Shown in pieces: positions 1-8,953 of a stretch of DNA of 64,000 bases (positions within the stretch are counted from its first letter, which is position 1; the number at the start of each line of letters is the position of its first letter). A program made the translations under genes and the position numbers. Source of the DNA: Aquabacterium parvum (GTDB lineage: Bacteria > Pseudomonadota > Gammaproteobacteria > Burkholderiales > Burkholderiaceae_C); NCBI RefSeq assembly GCF_001447195.1, contig NZ_LFRI01000144.1:103589-167588 (forward strand), written 5' to 3'. Below the pieces are notes generated by a model. The model saw nothing but the letters and a program-made list of their open reading frames with translations. It had not been told where the DNA came from and ran no database searches.

Positions 1-353
1 TTCATGGCTTCGATGATGCAGACGGCCTGGCCGGCCTTGACTTGGTCGCCGACTTCGGCAAATGCCTTGGCGCCAGGGCTGGAGGCGCGGTAGAAGGTGC
101 CGACCATGGGCGACTTGACCACGTGACCTGTCTCGGCCGGGGCTTCGGCTGCGGCAGGTGCGGCGGCCGCTGCGGGGGCGGCGGCGGCTGCGGGCGCGAC
201 CATGGCGGGCGCGGCGGCCACGGTCTGCATGACGACGGGCGCGGCACCGGCCTTGACGATGCGGACTTTGCCGTCGGCTTCGGTGATTTCGAGTTCAGAC
301 ACGTTCGACTCGGAAACGAGGTCGATCAGGGTCTTGAGTTTGCGCAGGTCCAT
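1..353 (-). CDS. accB: Biotin carboxyl carrier protein of acetyl-CoA carboxylase, 3' end outside window
   Basis: This is the carrier subunit of acetyl-CoA carboxylase, which shuttles CO2 on biotin in the first step of fatty acid synthesis in the cytosol. The minus-strand reading starts [20 protein letters not shown], typical of AccB. A long Ala/Pro-rich linker follows, then the biotinyl domain ([18 protein letters not shown]). The window ends inside the biotinylation motif, at CIIEAMK, so the last residues are missing. AroQ lies directly upstream in the same direction, the usual Burkholderiales order tlpA-aroQ-accB(-accC). Confidence 0.95.
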   Translation of the reverse strand, partial: MDLRKLKTLIDLVSESNVSELEITEADGKVRIVKAGAAPVVMQTVAAAPAMVAPAAAAAPAAAAAPAAAEAPAETGHVVKSPMVGTFYRASSPGAKAFAEVGDQVKAGQAVCIIEAM

Positions 354-429
354 GGATGTTCTCCAGCGAGGTCGGCGAGCGGGTGGCGCTCGGGGTGAGC
401 GGCAGGTGGGGCGTTCCGGGTGGGAAAGC

Positions 430-897
430 TCAGCTGCCGGATGCAGGGGCCGTCGGCGGCGGTGCGCCGAGGCGATCGAGGGCGGCTTCCAGCGCGAGTC
501 GGTAGCCCGCCGCACCCAAGCCCAGGATCACGCCTTCGGCGAGGTCCGAGAAATAGGAGTGGTGGCGGAAGGCTTCGCGCCGGTGGATGTTCGAGAGGTG
601 CACCTCGATGAAGGGCAGCGCCACGCCGGCAAAGGCGTCGCGCAGGGCCACGCTGGTGTGCGTGAACCCGCCCGGGTTGATGATCACGAAGGAGGTGCCG
701 TCCGTGCGGGCGGCCTGGACCCGGTCAATCAGGGCGCCTTCGTGGTTGCTCTGGAATGCCGTCAGGGCCGCGCCGCGGCGGGCGGCGTGGGCGCTCAGAT
801 CCGAATTGATCTGCTCCAGCGTGGTGGACCCATAGACCTGCGGTTCACGGGTGCCCAGCAGGTTCAGGTTCGGGCCATGGAGGACGAGGATGTGCAT
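430..897 (-). CDS. aroQ: Type II 3-dehydroquinate dehydratase
   Basis: It dehydrates 3-dehydroquinate to 3-dehydroshikimate in the shikimate pathway. The 155-residue length fits the type II dodecameric enzyme. The N-terminus [19 protein letters not shown] is the family signature, and the catalytic Tyr lies in the REPQVYG segment at about residue 22. The substrate-binding motif [16 protein letters not shown] is present, as is [18 protein letters not shown]. It sits 76 bp upstream of accB on the same strand. The roughly 140 bp on its 5' side are AT-rich and probably carry its promoter, but I cannot place the hexamers with confidence. Confidence 0.96.
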   Translation of the reverse strand: MHILVLHGPNLNLLGTREPQVYGSTTLEQINSDLSAHAARRGAALTAFQSNHEGALIDRVQAARTDGTSFVIINPGGFTHTSVALRDAFAGVALPFIEVHLSNIHRREAFRHHSYFSDLAEGVILGLGAAGYRLALEAALDRLGAPPPTAPASGS

Positions 898-1040
898 GCG
901 TCACCGGGTGGGCCAGGGCGCCTCACCTGACAACGAGGCACGCAAGATCACCCGAGAAAATGAACGTAGCTGGATTTTACTTGCAATAGCCCGAAATTCT
1001 CGGTTTTTTGCCGGAAATGTTTCGGGTTGATCCGGACGCC

Positions 1041-1706
1041 TCAGGCGGGGGCCATGGCGCGGGCCCAGGTGGCCAGCTCGTCGAAGTGGGTGGCGCCCAT
1101 CTTGCGGTGGCGGATGCGGCCCTGGGCGTCGATCAACACGGTGAAGGGCAAACCGCCTGCCGTGTTGCCCAGGGTCTGGGCCAGCTCGGTGCCGCCGAAG
1201 CCGGCCAGCGCGACCCCGAATCCTACCTGTACTTTGGTCAGGAATTCCTTGACCGGAGTCGGGCCGTCGATCGCCAGGCCCACGACCTGCCAGCCCGCAG
1301 GTGAGAACTCGCGGTGAAAGCGGTCGAGCTCGGGCATCTCCTTGACGCAGGGCGGGCACCAGGTCGCCCAGAAGTTCAGCAGCAGAGGCTTGCCTTGCAG
1401 GCCGACCCAGTTGAAAGGGGTGCCTTGCGGGGTGTCGAAGTGCACGTCCCAAAAGCCGGCGGGCAGCGGCTCGCCCGTGGCGACGTTGGGGTCTTGGGCC
1501 GGCGAGGCGCCTTGGGGCTGGGCGGGCGAAGCCCCGGCCCCAGCCTCGGTGCTGGCGTGGCGCTGCCAGCCCCACCAGGCGCCCGCTCCTGCTGCGGCGA
1601 GGCCCGCGGTGCCGAAGAGGGCCACGCGTCGGCTCACGCCCCGCTGGGAGGCAAGCGGACGCTCATGTTCGGCAAACAGGGGGTGTTGGGTCAAACGTTG
1701 TGGCAT
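1041..1706 (-). CDS. TlpA-family thiol:disulfide oxidoreductase, membrane-anchored
   Basis: This 221-residue thioredoxin-fold protein probably acts in the periplasm as a reductase, for example in cytochrome c maturation or metal-centre assembly; the substrate cannot be told. The N-terminus has a twin-arginine-like stretch (SRRVALFGTAG, about residues 25-35) leading into a hydrophobic segment, so it is likely a Tat signal or membrane anchor. The redox motif WATWCPPCVKEMPEL is complete with both cysteines, and the cis-Pro region reads TAGGLPFTVLID. The gene precedes aroQ and accB in the same direction. Confidence 0.9.
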   Translation of the reverse strand: MPQRLTQHPLFAEHERPLASQRGVSRRVALFGTAGLAAAGAGAWWGWQRHASTEAGAGASPAQPQGASPAQDPNVATGEPLPAGFWDVHFDTPQGTPFNWVGLQGKPLLLNFWATWCPPCVKEMPELDRFHREFSPAGWQVVGLAIDGPTPVKEFLTKVQVGFGVALAGFGGTELAQTLGNTAGGLPFTVLIDAQGRIRHRKMGATHFDELATWARAMAPA

Positions 1707-1720
1707 GTTCTGGGGGCGTT

Positions 1721-2308
1721 TCAGGTGTCGGCCAGCAAACGGCGCAGGGCGGCGAGGTCGCCGCGCTCGGTGCGGCCGCGGGCGTCGGGCTTGAGGGCGC
1801 CGCGCAAGTCGTCGGCGTCGAGGATGGTCAGGTGCAGGCCGATGGGCTCGCCCAGGGCTTCGCTGTCCACGGTCAGGCTCAGCCGATCCACCGTGCCGCC
1901 GCGCGGACCGGGTGCGCTGGAGACATCGTAGTCCACGCCCTTGCTGAGCAGCTGGATCTCGGCGGACTTGCTGTCGTCACAGTAGAGCTGCAGGTGGATG
2001 TCATTGAGGCGGGTGGCGGTGCCGCGCCAGACGGCGCCGCTCAGGTGGGGGCGAAAGTCGGCCAGGCGCTGCATCCAGAGGGCAGCGAGCTCGCGCAGCG
2101 CGCGCAACTCGGTGGGTTGGGTGTCGGCGCAAAAGACGCTGAGGTACTCGAACACCGCCTCTTCGAGGGCGTCGTTGCCAGGCAGCTCGGCGCGGGCGCC
2201 CAGGCCGAGTTGCTTGATGGCGCGGCGCTTGGCCGGGCCGTACTCCAGGCCCTCTTCGACAACGAGGCGCGCTGCGGTGGCGGCGATTTCCTGGGTGAGC
2301 GGGTTCAT
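1721..2308 (-). CDS. Conserved protein of unknown function, 195 aa
   Basis: I do not recognise a named domain. The N-terminal third is helical and charged (MNPLTQEIAATAARLVVEEG, then KRRAIKQLGLGARAELPGNDALEEAVFEYL). The C-terminal half looks beta-rich (LQLYCDDSKSAEIQLLSKGVDYD) and ends LAALRRLLADT. There is no signal peptide or membrane segment, so it is probably cytosolic. It ends 14 bp before the TlpA gene starts on the same strand, so the two are probably cotranscribed. Confidence 0.8.
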   Translation of the reverse strand: MNPLTQEIAATAARLVVEEGLEYGPAKRRAIKQLGLGARAELPGNDALEEAVFEYLSVFCADTQPTELRALRELAALWMQRLADFRPHLSGAVWRGTATRLNDIHLQLYCDDSKSAEIQLLSKGVDYDVSSAPGPRGGTVDRLSLTVDSEALGEPIGLHLTILDADDLRGALKPDARGRTERGDLAALRRLLADT

Positions 2309-2540
2309 GGTTGGGCCTGTCGGGTCCGGTGGGGCGACTTGGCTGGCGTCGCGATGTGTCCAAAGGACCCTCGAGGGCGGGTTTCCACGTGTGAAGGGTT
2401 TCGCGAAGTGTCAGGCAGCTGACGATTGGAGCGCATTGAAACACAGGGGTTCGATGACTTCCTAGGGAAAACCAAAGCGAGGTCGATCGGGGGTGAATCG
2501 TGAGAATTGTTACACCCGCTGTCGCCGACCGAGGAAGCCC

Positions 2541-4235
2541 ATGAACAAGACCCTGCCCCCATCCCGTGCACGCCGCGCGGTGTTTGTCAGCGCGATGCTC
2601 GGGACCTGCGTCCTGGCCGCATCGCCGATCGCGCAGGCCGCCGAGGCCAGCGCCACGCCACAGGTCACCGTGACCCAGATCGGCCAGGGCATCGAAGGTG
2701 CCGCCTGGGCCTTGGCCAACATCGCTTCGAACACGGCGCAGGCGGCGGCGAGTTTCGCCAAATCCGGCGTGGCGCCCGAGCCGGGTGACTACAACGCCTG
2801 GCAGCGCACCTGGAACCTGGTGTCGCCCCCCAAGGCCGATGTGCCGGTCAACCAGACCACCGACCAGCGCTTCGCCTATCCCCTGATTGCCACCCAGGGC
2901 GGTGGCACCAAGTCCGGCTACAACCCGCGGGCCTTCTACAAGTGGCAGCAGGTGAACCTGCCGGCTTCCACCGGTGCCCGCTGCGGCAATGGCTCGCCCT
3001 ACAAGATCTTCGTCAACCTCAGCCCCAACACCCGCAACATCCAGATCTTCATGGAGCCGGGTGGTGTGTGCTTCAACTACGAGCAGTGCGCGGGCAAGAC
3101 GGCCTGGGGTGCCTTCAACCCCGAGGGCGTGCCCGACAACTACACCAGCCTGTTGTCGTACACGAACGGCAAGCTCAACGTGTCGACCACGGGGGCGCTG
3201 GAGTCGCCGATCTACCAGCGCATCCCGCTGACCACGAACCAGCGCCTGAAGATGCAGGACTGGACGACCATCTACATGCCTTATTGCTCGGGCGACGTGC
3301 ACCTGGGCGACAACACCAAGGTCTACACCAGCGCCGATGGGCAGGCCACGCGCGTGCAGCACTACTCGGGTGTGCAGAACGTGATGGCCACGCTGGGCTG
3401 GGCGCGCACCAACCTGCCACGGCCGGCGCAGGTCTTCCTGCATGGCCAGAGCGCGGGCTCGGTGGGCTCGGACGCGCAGAAGGTGGCGGTGCGCACGGTG
3501 CTCAACCCCAGCTTCCGTCAATTCAACATGCACGATTCGGGCTCGATGTACCCGGGTGACTGGACGAGCGCATCGCCGCAGGAAATGCCCAGCTCGGTCA
3601 TGTACAAGCGGGTGGCTTCGGAGCTGTTCAACTTCGACGCGAGCAAGCCCGATGCGCGCACGCCGCTGCTGCTGGTCAAGCAGGCGCTGCCCGAGTTCAA
3701 CTGGCGTGATTTCTCGAGCGTGCGCACGGCTTATGCCAACAAGTGGCCGCAGGACCGCACCCTGTATGTGCAGAGCATCACCGACCTGAACTTCAGCGGC
3801 TTCATGTACCAGGACAACCCGGGCATGTTCGAGGTCTCCGCTGCCGAGAACGGCGGCAAGGCCGGCTCTGCCCGCGCCTTCCTGTCGCAGCAAGGGCGCT
3901 TCACCACCGACCTGCACCTGCGCGACCTCGGTCGCATGCTGGCCCAGATCGATGGCATGGGGCCGAACACGGGCTACTTCTCGCCGAGCGGTCGCACGCT
4001 CAACGCCTCGCACTGCCTGACGGTCATCAACTACGAGAACACGACCAACCCGGACACCGGTCGCGACGTGGTTTCGGCGTTGCGCAACCTGGTGGACCTG
4101 AGTTCGCCGCCGGTGTTGCGCGAGCGTGCTTCGGACCCGTACTGGGGGCTGTACCAGCCGCTGGGCCCGGTCAACCGCTCTTTGCTGTCGCTGCTGATGC
4201 CTGACATGTTCACGCCGGTCAGCCAGTCGAACTGA
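2541..4235 (+). CDS. Secreted pectinacetylesterase-family hydrolase
   Basis: This 564-residue protein resembles the pectinacetylesterase/notum family of serine carboxylesterases. After a clear Sec signal peptide (MNKTLPPSRARRAVFVSAML, cleaved near AQAAEA) the core has the family block NIQIFMEPGGVCFNYEQCAG. The nucleophile elbow is HGQSAGSVGS, with Ser304 the likely nucleophile. The ATG at 2541 was chosen over an in-frame upstream start because the signal peptide begins there. Whether it acts on pectin, another acetylated polymer or a polyester cannot be read from the sequence. A rho-independent terminator follows at 4273-4295. Confidence 0.82.
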   Translation: MNKTLPPSRARRAVFVSAMLGTCVLAASPIAQAAEASATPQVTVTQIGQGIEGAAWALANIASNTAQAAASFAKSGVAPEPGDYNAWQRTWNLVSPPKADVPVNQTTDQRFAYPLIATQGGGTKSGYNPRAFYKWQQVNLPASTGARCGNGSPYKIFVNLSPNTRNIQIFMEPGGVCFNYEQCAGKTAWGAFNPEGVPDNYTSLLSYTNGKLNVSTTGALESPIYQRIPLTTNQRLKMQDWTTIYMPYCSGDVHLGDNTKVYTSADGQATRVQHYSGVQNVMATLGWARTNLPRPAQVFLHGQSAGSVGSDAQKVAVRTVLNPSFRQFNMHDSGSMYPGDWTSASPQEMPSSVMYKRVASELFNFDASKPDARTPLLLVKQALPEFNWRDFSSVRTAYANKWPQDRTLYVQSITDLNFSGFMYQDNPGMFEVSAAENGGKAGSARAFLSQQGRFTTDLHLRDLGRMLAQIDGMGPNTGYFSPSGRTLNASHCLTVINYENTTNPDTGRDVVSALRNLVDLSSPPVLRERASDPYWGLYQPLGPVNRSLLSLLMPDMFTPVSQSN

Positions 4236-4272
4236 GCGCTTTCTCTCCTGTGTTGTGCTTGCTCCGCGTCCT

Positions 4273-4295
4273 CCCCGAGGGTGCGGGGCTTTTTT
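4273..4295 (+). terminator. Rho-independent terminator after the esterase gene
   Basis: A CCCCG/CGGGG stem with loop AGGGTG is followed by C and six T residues. It lies 38 bp after the esterase stop codon. The next gene starts only about 10 bp beyond the T-run, so this terminator may also act as an attenuator for it. Confidence 0.8.
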
Positions 4296-4304
4296 CCTGC
4301 TGAC

Positions 4305-5006
4305 ATGAACAAACGAGCTGTGGTCGGGGGGCTGTGTCTGCTGGCAGCCCTCCTGGTTGGGGCGATGTGGTGGATGGGGCGCCAGGGTGCTGGTGGTGCG
4401 GCGGTGGCAGAGCGCGCCAATGCCGTGGCGGCGCCGTCGCCGTGGTGGGGCGCATCGGGTCCGGCCGCTGGTCTGCCGGGGACGGAGTTGCCCGCATCGG
4501 GCGCGCCGGACGCGGCCGAGTTCGCTCGCCTGAGGCAGGCTTACGAGCGCCTGTCGCCCGAAGACCGGGCTGCGGTGGACCAGGCGCGTGCCTACGAAGG
4601 TTTCATGGGCCGCATGCAGGCCCTGCTGGGCAGCGGCGGCGCCCGTGTGCTGAGCCAGTCCGAAGCCCTGCAGGTCATGGATGAGGTCGATGCCTTTCAG
4701 CGCGAGGACTACTACTCGCTGGCCCATGCGCTGCAGCTGAAGATGGCCATCGCGCGCATGGCCTGGCAGGGCGGAGAGCTCGATGGCAAGCTGGCTGCCA
4801 TGCAGCAGCAGTTCGAGCGCGAGCACGCGGCGCTGGTGGCGAAGTCGGACCCGAGCAAGGATCCGACCTTCGTGGCCTTCAAGGCCGAGGAGTCCGCGAT
4901 GATCGCGCAGGCGCGGCGCATGGCCGCCTTCCCGGACGGCCTCACACGTGACCAGTACATCATCCGCGAGAGCGAGAGGATCCGCGCGCGCCACTACCCG
5001 GACTGA
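4305..5006 (+). CDS. Membrane-anchored helical protein, possibly a lipase/phospholipase chaperone-like accessory factor
   Basis: The 233-residue product has one N-terminal membrane anchor (residues about 5-24, AVVGGLCLLAALLVGAMWWM), then an Ala/Gly/Pro-rich linker. A long, charged helical domain follows (residues about 65-233), ending DQYIIRESERIRARHYPD. This layout resembles secretion chaperones of exported lipases and phospholipases (Lif/PlcR type), and its place behind a secreted esterase fits that. I see no diagnostic Lif motif, so the role is a guess. The ATG at 4305 has no visible ribosome-binding site and lies only about 10 bp after a terminator; a GTG at 4281 inside the terminator is the alternative start. 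Confidence 0.6.
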   Translation: MNKRAVVGGLCLLAALLVGAMWWMGRQGAGGAAVAERANAVAAPSPWWGASGPAAGLPGTELPASGAPDAAEFARLRQAYERLSPEDRAAVDQARAYEGFMGRMQALLGSGGARVLSQSEALQVMDEVDAFQREDYYSLAHALQLKMAIARMAWQGGELDGKLAAMQQQFEREHAALVAKSDPSKDPTFVAFKAEESAMIAQARRMAAFPDGLTRDQYIIRESERIRARHYPD

Positions 5007-5066
5007 ACCGGCTCGATGCCACTGGGCAGCTTGTCAGCGTGGCAGCTTGGGCGTGCCGGGCCCCCG

Positions 5067-7298
5067 TCAGGCCGCTTCGATCCAGACCGGCACGGCGCTG
5101 AACGCCGCGTTGGCCGAGATGCGATCGGTCTGGCGGTCGTCCGTCAGGTCGTTGATGCTGGCGCCGGCGTGGGCGCTCGCCACCTGCAGCCGCACGCCTT
5201 GGCGATCGTGGCCCCAGCCGTGGGGCAGGCTGACCACGCCCGAGCGGATGTCGGGCGTGACGTGCACTGGCACCTGGATGCGGCCGGTGCGCGAGGCCAC
5301 CGTCACGGTCTGGCCTTCGCTGATCGCGTGGCGCTGGGCATCTTCGGGGTGGATCCACAGCGTGCAGCGGGCCTTGCCCGACACCAGGCGTTCGCTGTTG
5401 TGCATCCAGGAGTTGTTGCTGCGCACCTCGCGCCGGCCGATGAGCTTGAGGGTCGGGCGGCCGGTGTCGTTCTCTGGCAGCGGGTTGGTGAAGGGCGCGA
5501 TCAGTTGCGGCAGCTCGCGGCGGATGGCCGCAGGCATCAGGTCGATGCACTTGCCGCGCGCCTGCAGGGCCTTGCCCAGCGAAGGCTGGAGCGGGCCCAG
5601 GTCGATGCCTTCGGGGTGGGCTCGCAGCTTGTCCATCGTCACGCCGCGATTGGCCGCGCCCGATCGATTCAGGCCAATGGCCAGCAGGCGCTGGGGCGAC
5701 AGGCGTTTCATCAGTGCACGCGAGAAAAGGCCGGTCAGCCGTGCGCGCACACCACCGCACTCGAGCGACCAGGCGCGGCGCGCGTAGCGTTGAGCCAGCT
5801 CGCTGTAGATCTCCCAGTCGTGCAGGGCGCCGGGTGCGCGATCGACGATGGCCTCGCTGTAGCGGGCCACGTTGCGCACGGCCAGGTGCAGGAAGACGAG
5901 GTCGTAGTGGTCGTGCTCGACGAAGCAGGTCGGCGGCAGGATGATGTCGGCGTGGCGCGTGGTCTCGTTGACGTAGAAGTCGATGGAGACCATGAAGTCG
6001 AGTTGCTCGAGCGCTTCGTCGAGCTGGCGGCCGTTGGGCGTGGACAGCACCGGGTTGCCCGCGGCCGTGACCAAGGCCTTGATCTGACCCTTGCCGGGTG
6101 TGAGCATCTCTTCGGCCATGACGGAGACAGGCAGCTCGCCGCTGAACTCGGGTGCGCCACGCACGCGGCTGCGCCAGGCGTCAAGGTGACCGGGGCCCAT
6201 CAACTTCATCTGGATGAGGTTGAGGGCCGGGCTGGTCAGCAGCGCACCGCCTTCGCGGTCGATGTTGCCGGTCAGCAGGTTGATGACCTGGATGGCCCAT
6301 TGGCAGACCACGCCGTGCGCCTGGGTGGACACGCCCATGCGGCCGTAGGCCACGCCGCCGCCTTGGCTTGAGGCGGCAGCCAGCTCGCGTGCGATGCGGC
6401 GGGTGGTGGCCGCGTCGATGCCGGTGTGGGCGGCGGTGGCTTCCGGGCTGAAGGGCGCGACGGCATCCCGCACGGCCTTGACCTGGTCGAGCAGGGGCTC
6501 GAGCGCGCCGGGCTGCGTGAGCTCTTCGCCGAACAGGGTGTGGATCAGGCTGAGCAGGAAGGCGGCGTCGCTGCCCGGATCGATGGCCAGGTGCTCGTCG
6601 GCGATCGCCGCGGTTTCGGTGCGGCGTGGGTCGACCACCACCAGCTTGCCGCCGCGTGCCTTGAGGGCCTTGAAGCGCGCGCGCACATCGGGCACGGTCA
6701 TCAGGCTGCCGTTGGAGGCCAGCGGGTTGCCGCCCAGCACCAGCATGTACAGGGTGCGGTCGATGTCGGGGATGGGGATCGCGAGCTGGTGGCCATACAG
6801 CCAGTGCGCCACCACGTGGTGTGGCAACTGGTCGGCGGAAGTGGCCGAAAAGCGTGAGCGCGTTTTCAGCTGGCTCAGGAACAGGTGGCCGTGGGTGACG
6901 TTGCCCCAGTTGTGCACGTTGGGGTTGCCCTGGTAGACCGCCACGGCGTTGGCGCCGTGTTGCTCGCGCACCGTGGCCAGGCCCTCGACGACCATGTCGA
7001 AGGCCTGTTCCCAGCCGATGGGCTCCCAGCGGGTGACGCCACCTTCGACCACGCGGCGCACGGGCTGGCGCAGGCGGTCGGGGTCTTCGTGCAGGTCCTT
7101 GAGCGCAACCGCTTTGGGGCAGATGTGACCGCGCGAGAGTGGGTCGGCGTCGTTGCCTTTGACGCTGATGATGCGCGCTTGCGAGCCTTCGCCCTGGACC
7201 TGGAAAGTCAGGCCGCAGATGGCTTCGCAAAGGTTGCAAACGCCATGTTTGGTCGTGATGGGTGCGTCGGCAGCCGGCGCGGTGGGGGCATGGGCCAT
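5067..7298 (-). CDS. Molybdopterin-dependent oxidoreductase with [4Fe-4S] cluster
   Basis: This 743-residue protein belongs to the DMSO reductase/formate dehydrogenase superfamily. Cys21-x2-Cys24-x3-Cys28 (VCNLCEAICG) plus a fourth Cys in GHICPKA form the N-terminal [4Fe-4S] site. The molybdopterin-binding blocks follow (VYQGNPNVHNWGNVTHGHLF; LVLGGNPLASNGSL; VVDPRRTETAAIADEHLAI). The C-terminal molybdopterin dinucleotide domain includes HPEDAQRHAISEGQTVTV and SLPHGWGHD. There is no signal peptide, so it is likely cytosolic. Electron partner and substrate are unknown, and no partner subunit lies beside it. The window's modABC operon could supply its molybdenum. Confidence 0.9.
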   Translation of the reverse strand: MAHAPTAPAADAPITTKHGVCNLCEAICGLTFQVQGEGSQARIISVKGNDADPLSRGHICPKAVALKDLHEDPDRLRQPVRRVVEGGVTRWEPIGWEQAFDMVVEGLATVREQHGANAVAVYQGNPNVHNWGNVTHGHLFLSQLKTRSRFSATSADQLPHHVVAHWLYGHQLAIPIPDIDRTLYMLVLGGNPLASNGSLMTVPDVRARFKALKARGGKLVVVDPRRTETAAIADEHLAIDPGSDAAFLLSLIHTLFGEELTQPGALEPLLDQVKAVRDAVAPFSPEATAAHTGIDAATTRRIARELAAASSQGGGVAYGRMGVSTQAHGVVCQWAIQVINLLTGNIDREGGALLTSPALNLIQMKLMGPGHLDAWRSRVRGAPEFSGELPVSVMAEEMLTPGKGQIKALVTAAGNPVLSTPNGRQLDEALEQLDFMVSIDFYVNETTRHADIILPPTCFVEHDHYDLVFLHLAVRNVARYSEAIVDRAPGALHDWEIYSELAQRYARRAWSLECGGVRARLTGLFSRALMKRLSPQRLLAIGLNRSGAANRGVTMDKLRAHPEGIDLGPLQPSLGKALQARGKCIDLMPAAIRRELPQLIAPFTNPLPENDTGRPTLKLIGRREVRSNNSWMHNSERLVSGKARCTLWIHPEDAQRHAISEGQTVTVASRTGRIQVPVHVTPDIRSGVVSLPHGWGHDRQGVRLQVASAHAGASINDLTDDRQTDRISANAAFSAVPVWIEAA

Positions 7299-7394
7299 GA
7301 GGCGTCCTCGTGGTGGGATGACCCGAGATCATGCCAGCTTGTCCCCGGCTGCGTATCATCCGGGTTCACCCTGATTTCATCTGCGGCCGAGCCC

Positions 7395-7628
7395 ATGCAA
7401 CTGCAACCCAAACACGTTCAGCCCGTCGTCATGGCCGGCATCATGGCTTTCATCATGACGGCCTTCATCACCTGGCTGAACCTGGGATGGCGGCCGGACT
7501 TCCTCAAGCTCTGGGCGCGGGCCTTCGTGATCGCGTGGCCGGTGGCCTCGCTGGCGGCCTTTGTGGCCTCGCCGATCGCGCCCAGGATCACGCAGGCGAT
7601 CTTGCGGTGGGTGAATTCGGCTCGGTGA
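7395..7628 (+). CDS. DUF2798-type small inner-membrane protein
   Basis: The 77-residue product has two predicted membrane helices (about residues 10-27, VVMAGIMAFIMTAFITWL, and 42-60, AFVIAWPVASLAAFVASP), a layout and sequence typical of DUF2798 proteins. Function is unknown for the family. The ATG at 7395 was chosen because the family begins near MQLQPKHVQPVV. Its last 41 bp overlap the 3' end of the convergent gene at 7588-8064. Confidence 0.8.
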   Translation: MQLQPKHVQPVVMAGIMAFIMTAFITWLNLGWRPDFLKLWARAFVIAWPVASLAAFVASPIAPRITQAILRWVNSAR

Positions 7629-8064
7629 GTCCGACGGTGTCGGGGGTTGGGGCTGCTTCGGTGTCTGCCGCTGCCGTGGCCCCGTCGGTGGGGGGCTGAG
7701 CAGCCTGTCGGCTCAGCCACTGCAAAAGCAGCGGCGCGGCCATCACCGACGCTTGCGAGGTGAGCCAGGGCAGGGCATGGGCCACGGCCCAGCGGATCAG
7801 GCGTTGGCGTTGTGACACCGCCAGGCCGCCTGCCAGCAAACCCGCTGCGACGCTGGCCCAGGGGTGTCGGGCGATCCAGTCGTCGGCCAGGCCCTCGGTG
7901 AACACGGTGTCCAGGAGTCCGGTGAGCTCGAGGTCGGAGGGCGCCTGGTTGGCGTGTTCGCCCGACTCATTGAGCCCGCCAGCGCAGCGCAGCACGAGCT
8001 GGGTCCGCGTTCGCTCGAGCTGCATCAAAGCTTCGGCGATGCGCGCGTCGGTGAGGGGTGTCAT
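7588..8064 (-). CDS. Conserved protein with hydrophobic segment, YqjD/YqjE operon member
   Basis: The 158-residue product starts MTPLTDARIAEALMQLERTR. Its middle region (HPWASVAAGLLAGGLAVSQ) and a following hydrophobic stretch (AHALPWLTSQASVMAAPLLL) probably associate with the membrane. The C-terminal tail is low-complexity (Ala/Thr/Pro-rich). The start overlaps the stop of the YqjE-like gene by four bases (ATGA), so it is translationally coupled as the third gene of that operon. It occupies the place that yqjK has in enterobacteria, but I cannot claim homology. Confidence 0.75.
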   Translation of the reverse strand: MTPLTDARIAEALMQLERTRTQLVLRCAGGLNESGEHANQAPSDLELTGLLDTVFTEGLADDWIARHPWASVAAGLLAGGLAVSQRQRLIRWAVAHALPWLTSQASVMAAPLLLQWLSRQAAQPPTDGATAAADTEAAPTPDTVGLTEPNSPTARSPA

Positions 8065-8471
8065 GGTGTCTCCTGCGGCTCGGCTTGGCTGGGCATCAGC
8101 CAGGTGGCGTCCAGTTGCCACTGTCGTTGCAGGTGCCGCAGCGGCGCAGGCGATGGGGTGGCACGCAAGGCGAGCACGCAAGCCAGGCAGCTTGCAATAC
8201 TGAGCGCCGCAGGGGCCGACAGCAGCACCCATTGCAGCGGGCTCCACAGAGGCCCCAGCGCACCGGGCACCAGCGCCCAGGCCATCAGCAACAGTCCGAT
8301 GAAGCCGATGGCCAGCCCACCGCTCACGAGCGCCCCGACGCTCAGCAGCAACCTCTTTTGCCACCCCTGCAGGGCCAGGGTCAGCTCGGCACTGGCGAGC
8401 TGACCGTAGGCGCGCAGGTGTTTCAGCGCGGCCTCAGGGTGACGCAGCGCGGCGTTGAGAAGAGGTGGCAT
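8061..8471 (-). CDS. YqjE-like phage-holin-family inner-membrane protein
   Basis: The 136-residue product has two strong membrane helices (LLLSVGALVSGGLAIGFIGL and WVLLSAPAALSIASCLACVL) flanked by charged segments, as in YqjE/holin-family proteins that sit beside DUF883 genes. The start at 8471 (MPPLLNAALRHPEAALKH) is preferred to a longer reading that would run into the upstream DUF883 gene. Thirty-seven bp separate it from that gene, and it overlaps the next by ATGA. The role is probably envelope or ribosome-membrane homeostasis under stress, inferred from context. Confidence 0.78.
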   Translation of the reverse strand: MPPLLNAALRHPEAALKHLRAYGQLASAELTLALQGWQKRLLLSVGALVSGGLAIGFIGLLLMAWALVPGALGPLWSPLQWVLLSAPAALSIASCLACVLALRATPSPAPLRHLQRQWQLDATWLMPSQAEPQETP

Positions 8472-8508
8472 GGCTTTGGCCTGGTGAAGCGGGTGGTGTG
8501 CCGCGGGT

Positions 8509-8922
8509 TCAGCGGCCTGGGTTGCTGCGGCCGCCGCTGGATGCACGGCGGTGGGCCATGTGGCTGGCAATGACCGCGACCGCTGCGCCGGCGGCCACCG
8601 CGATGAGCACCGACTTCAGCGGGTCACGTCGGATGCGGTCTGCCGTGTGGTCGGCGGCCAGCCTGGCCTTGTCCATCGCCATGGCGCTGGTGGCTCGGGC
8701 GATGTCGCTGCCTCGCTCGCCCAAATGCTTGACGCGGTCGATGGCCAGGTCGACCAGGCCTGGGGCGCGCTCGGCCAGGTGCTGCGCGCCGTTTTGCACC
8801 GAGCTCAGGGCCTGATCGGCTGCGTCGTGGGCCTGGTCCAGGGCGTTGCCTGCGGCGTCGGCGATGCGGTCGACCTGGCGGCTGGCGACCCGGCTGATTT
8901 CTTGGGCGGTCTGTCGGCTCAT
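8509..8922 (-). CDS. DUF883 (YqjD/ElaB-type) tail-anchored protein
   Basis: The 137-residue product is a long amphipathic helix (residues 1-100, rich in A, D, R and Q) ending in a C-terminal membrane segment (LKSVLIAVAAGAAVAVIASH) and a basic tail. This is the YqjD/ElaB layout. E. coli YqjD is an inner-membrane protein that binds ribosomes in stationary phase; the same role here is inferred. It is the first gene of the yqjD-yqjE-like operon, behind a good ribosome-binding site (AAGGAG). Confidence 0.85.
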   Translation of the reverse strand: MSRQTAQEISRVASRQVDRIADAAGNALDQAHDAADQALSSVQNGAQHLAERAPGLVDLAIDRVKHLGERGSDIARATSAMAMDKARLAADHTADRIRRDPLKSVLIAVAAGAAVAVIASHMAHRRASSGGRSNPGR

Positions 8923-8953
8923 GGTGGGCTCCTTTGGGTGGATGGATGGGAGG

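Noticed and set aside
952..1009. CCGAGAA ... TTCTCGG inverted repeat followed by six T on the plus strand
   Set aside because: It has terminator shape, but the loop is 38 nt and no plus-strand gene precedes it. It lies where the minus-strand aroQ promoter should be.
2001..4994. A 997-codon open frame antisense to the esterase
   Set aside because: It mirrors the codon bias of the plus-strand esterase and accessory genes and of the gene at 1721, and its translation is low-complexity Arg/His/Gly text without domains.
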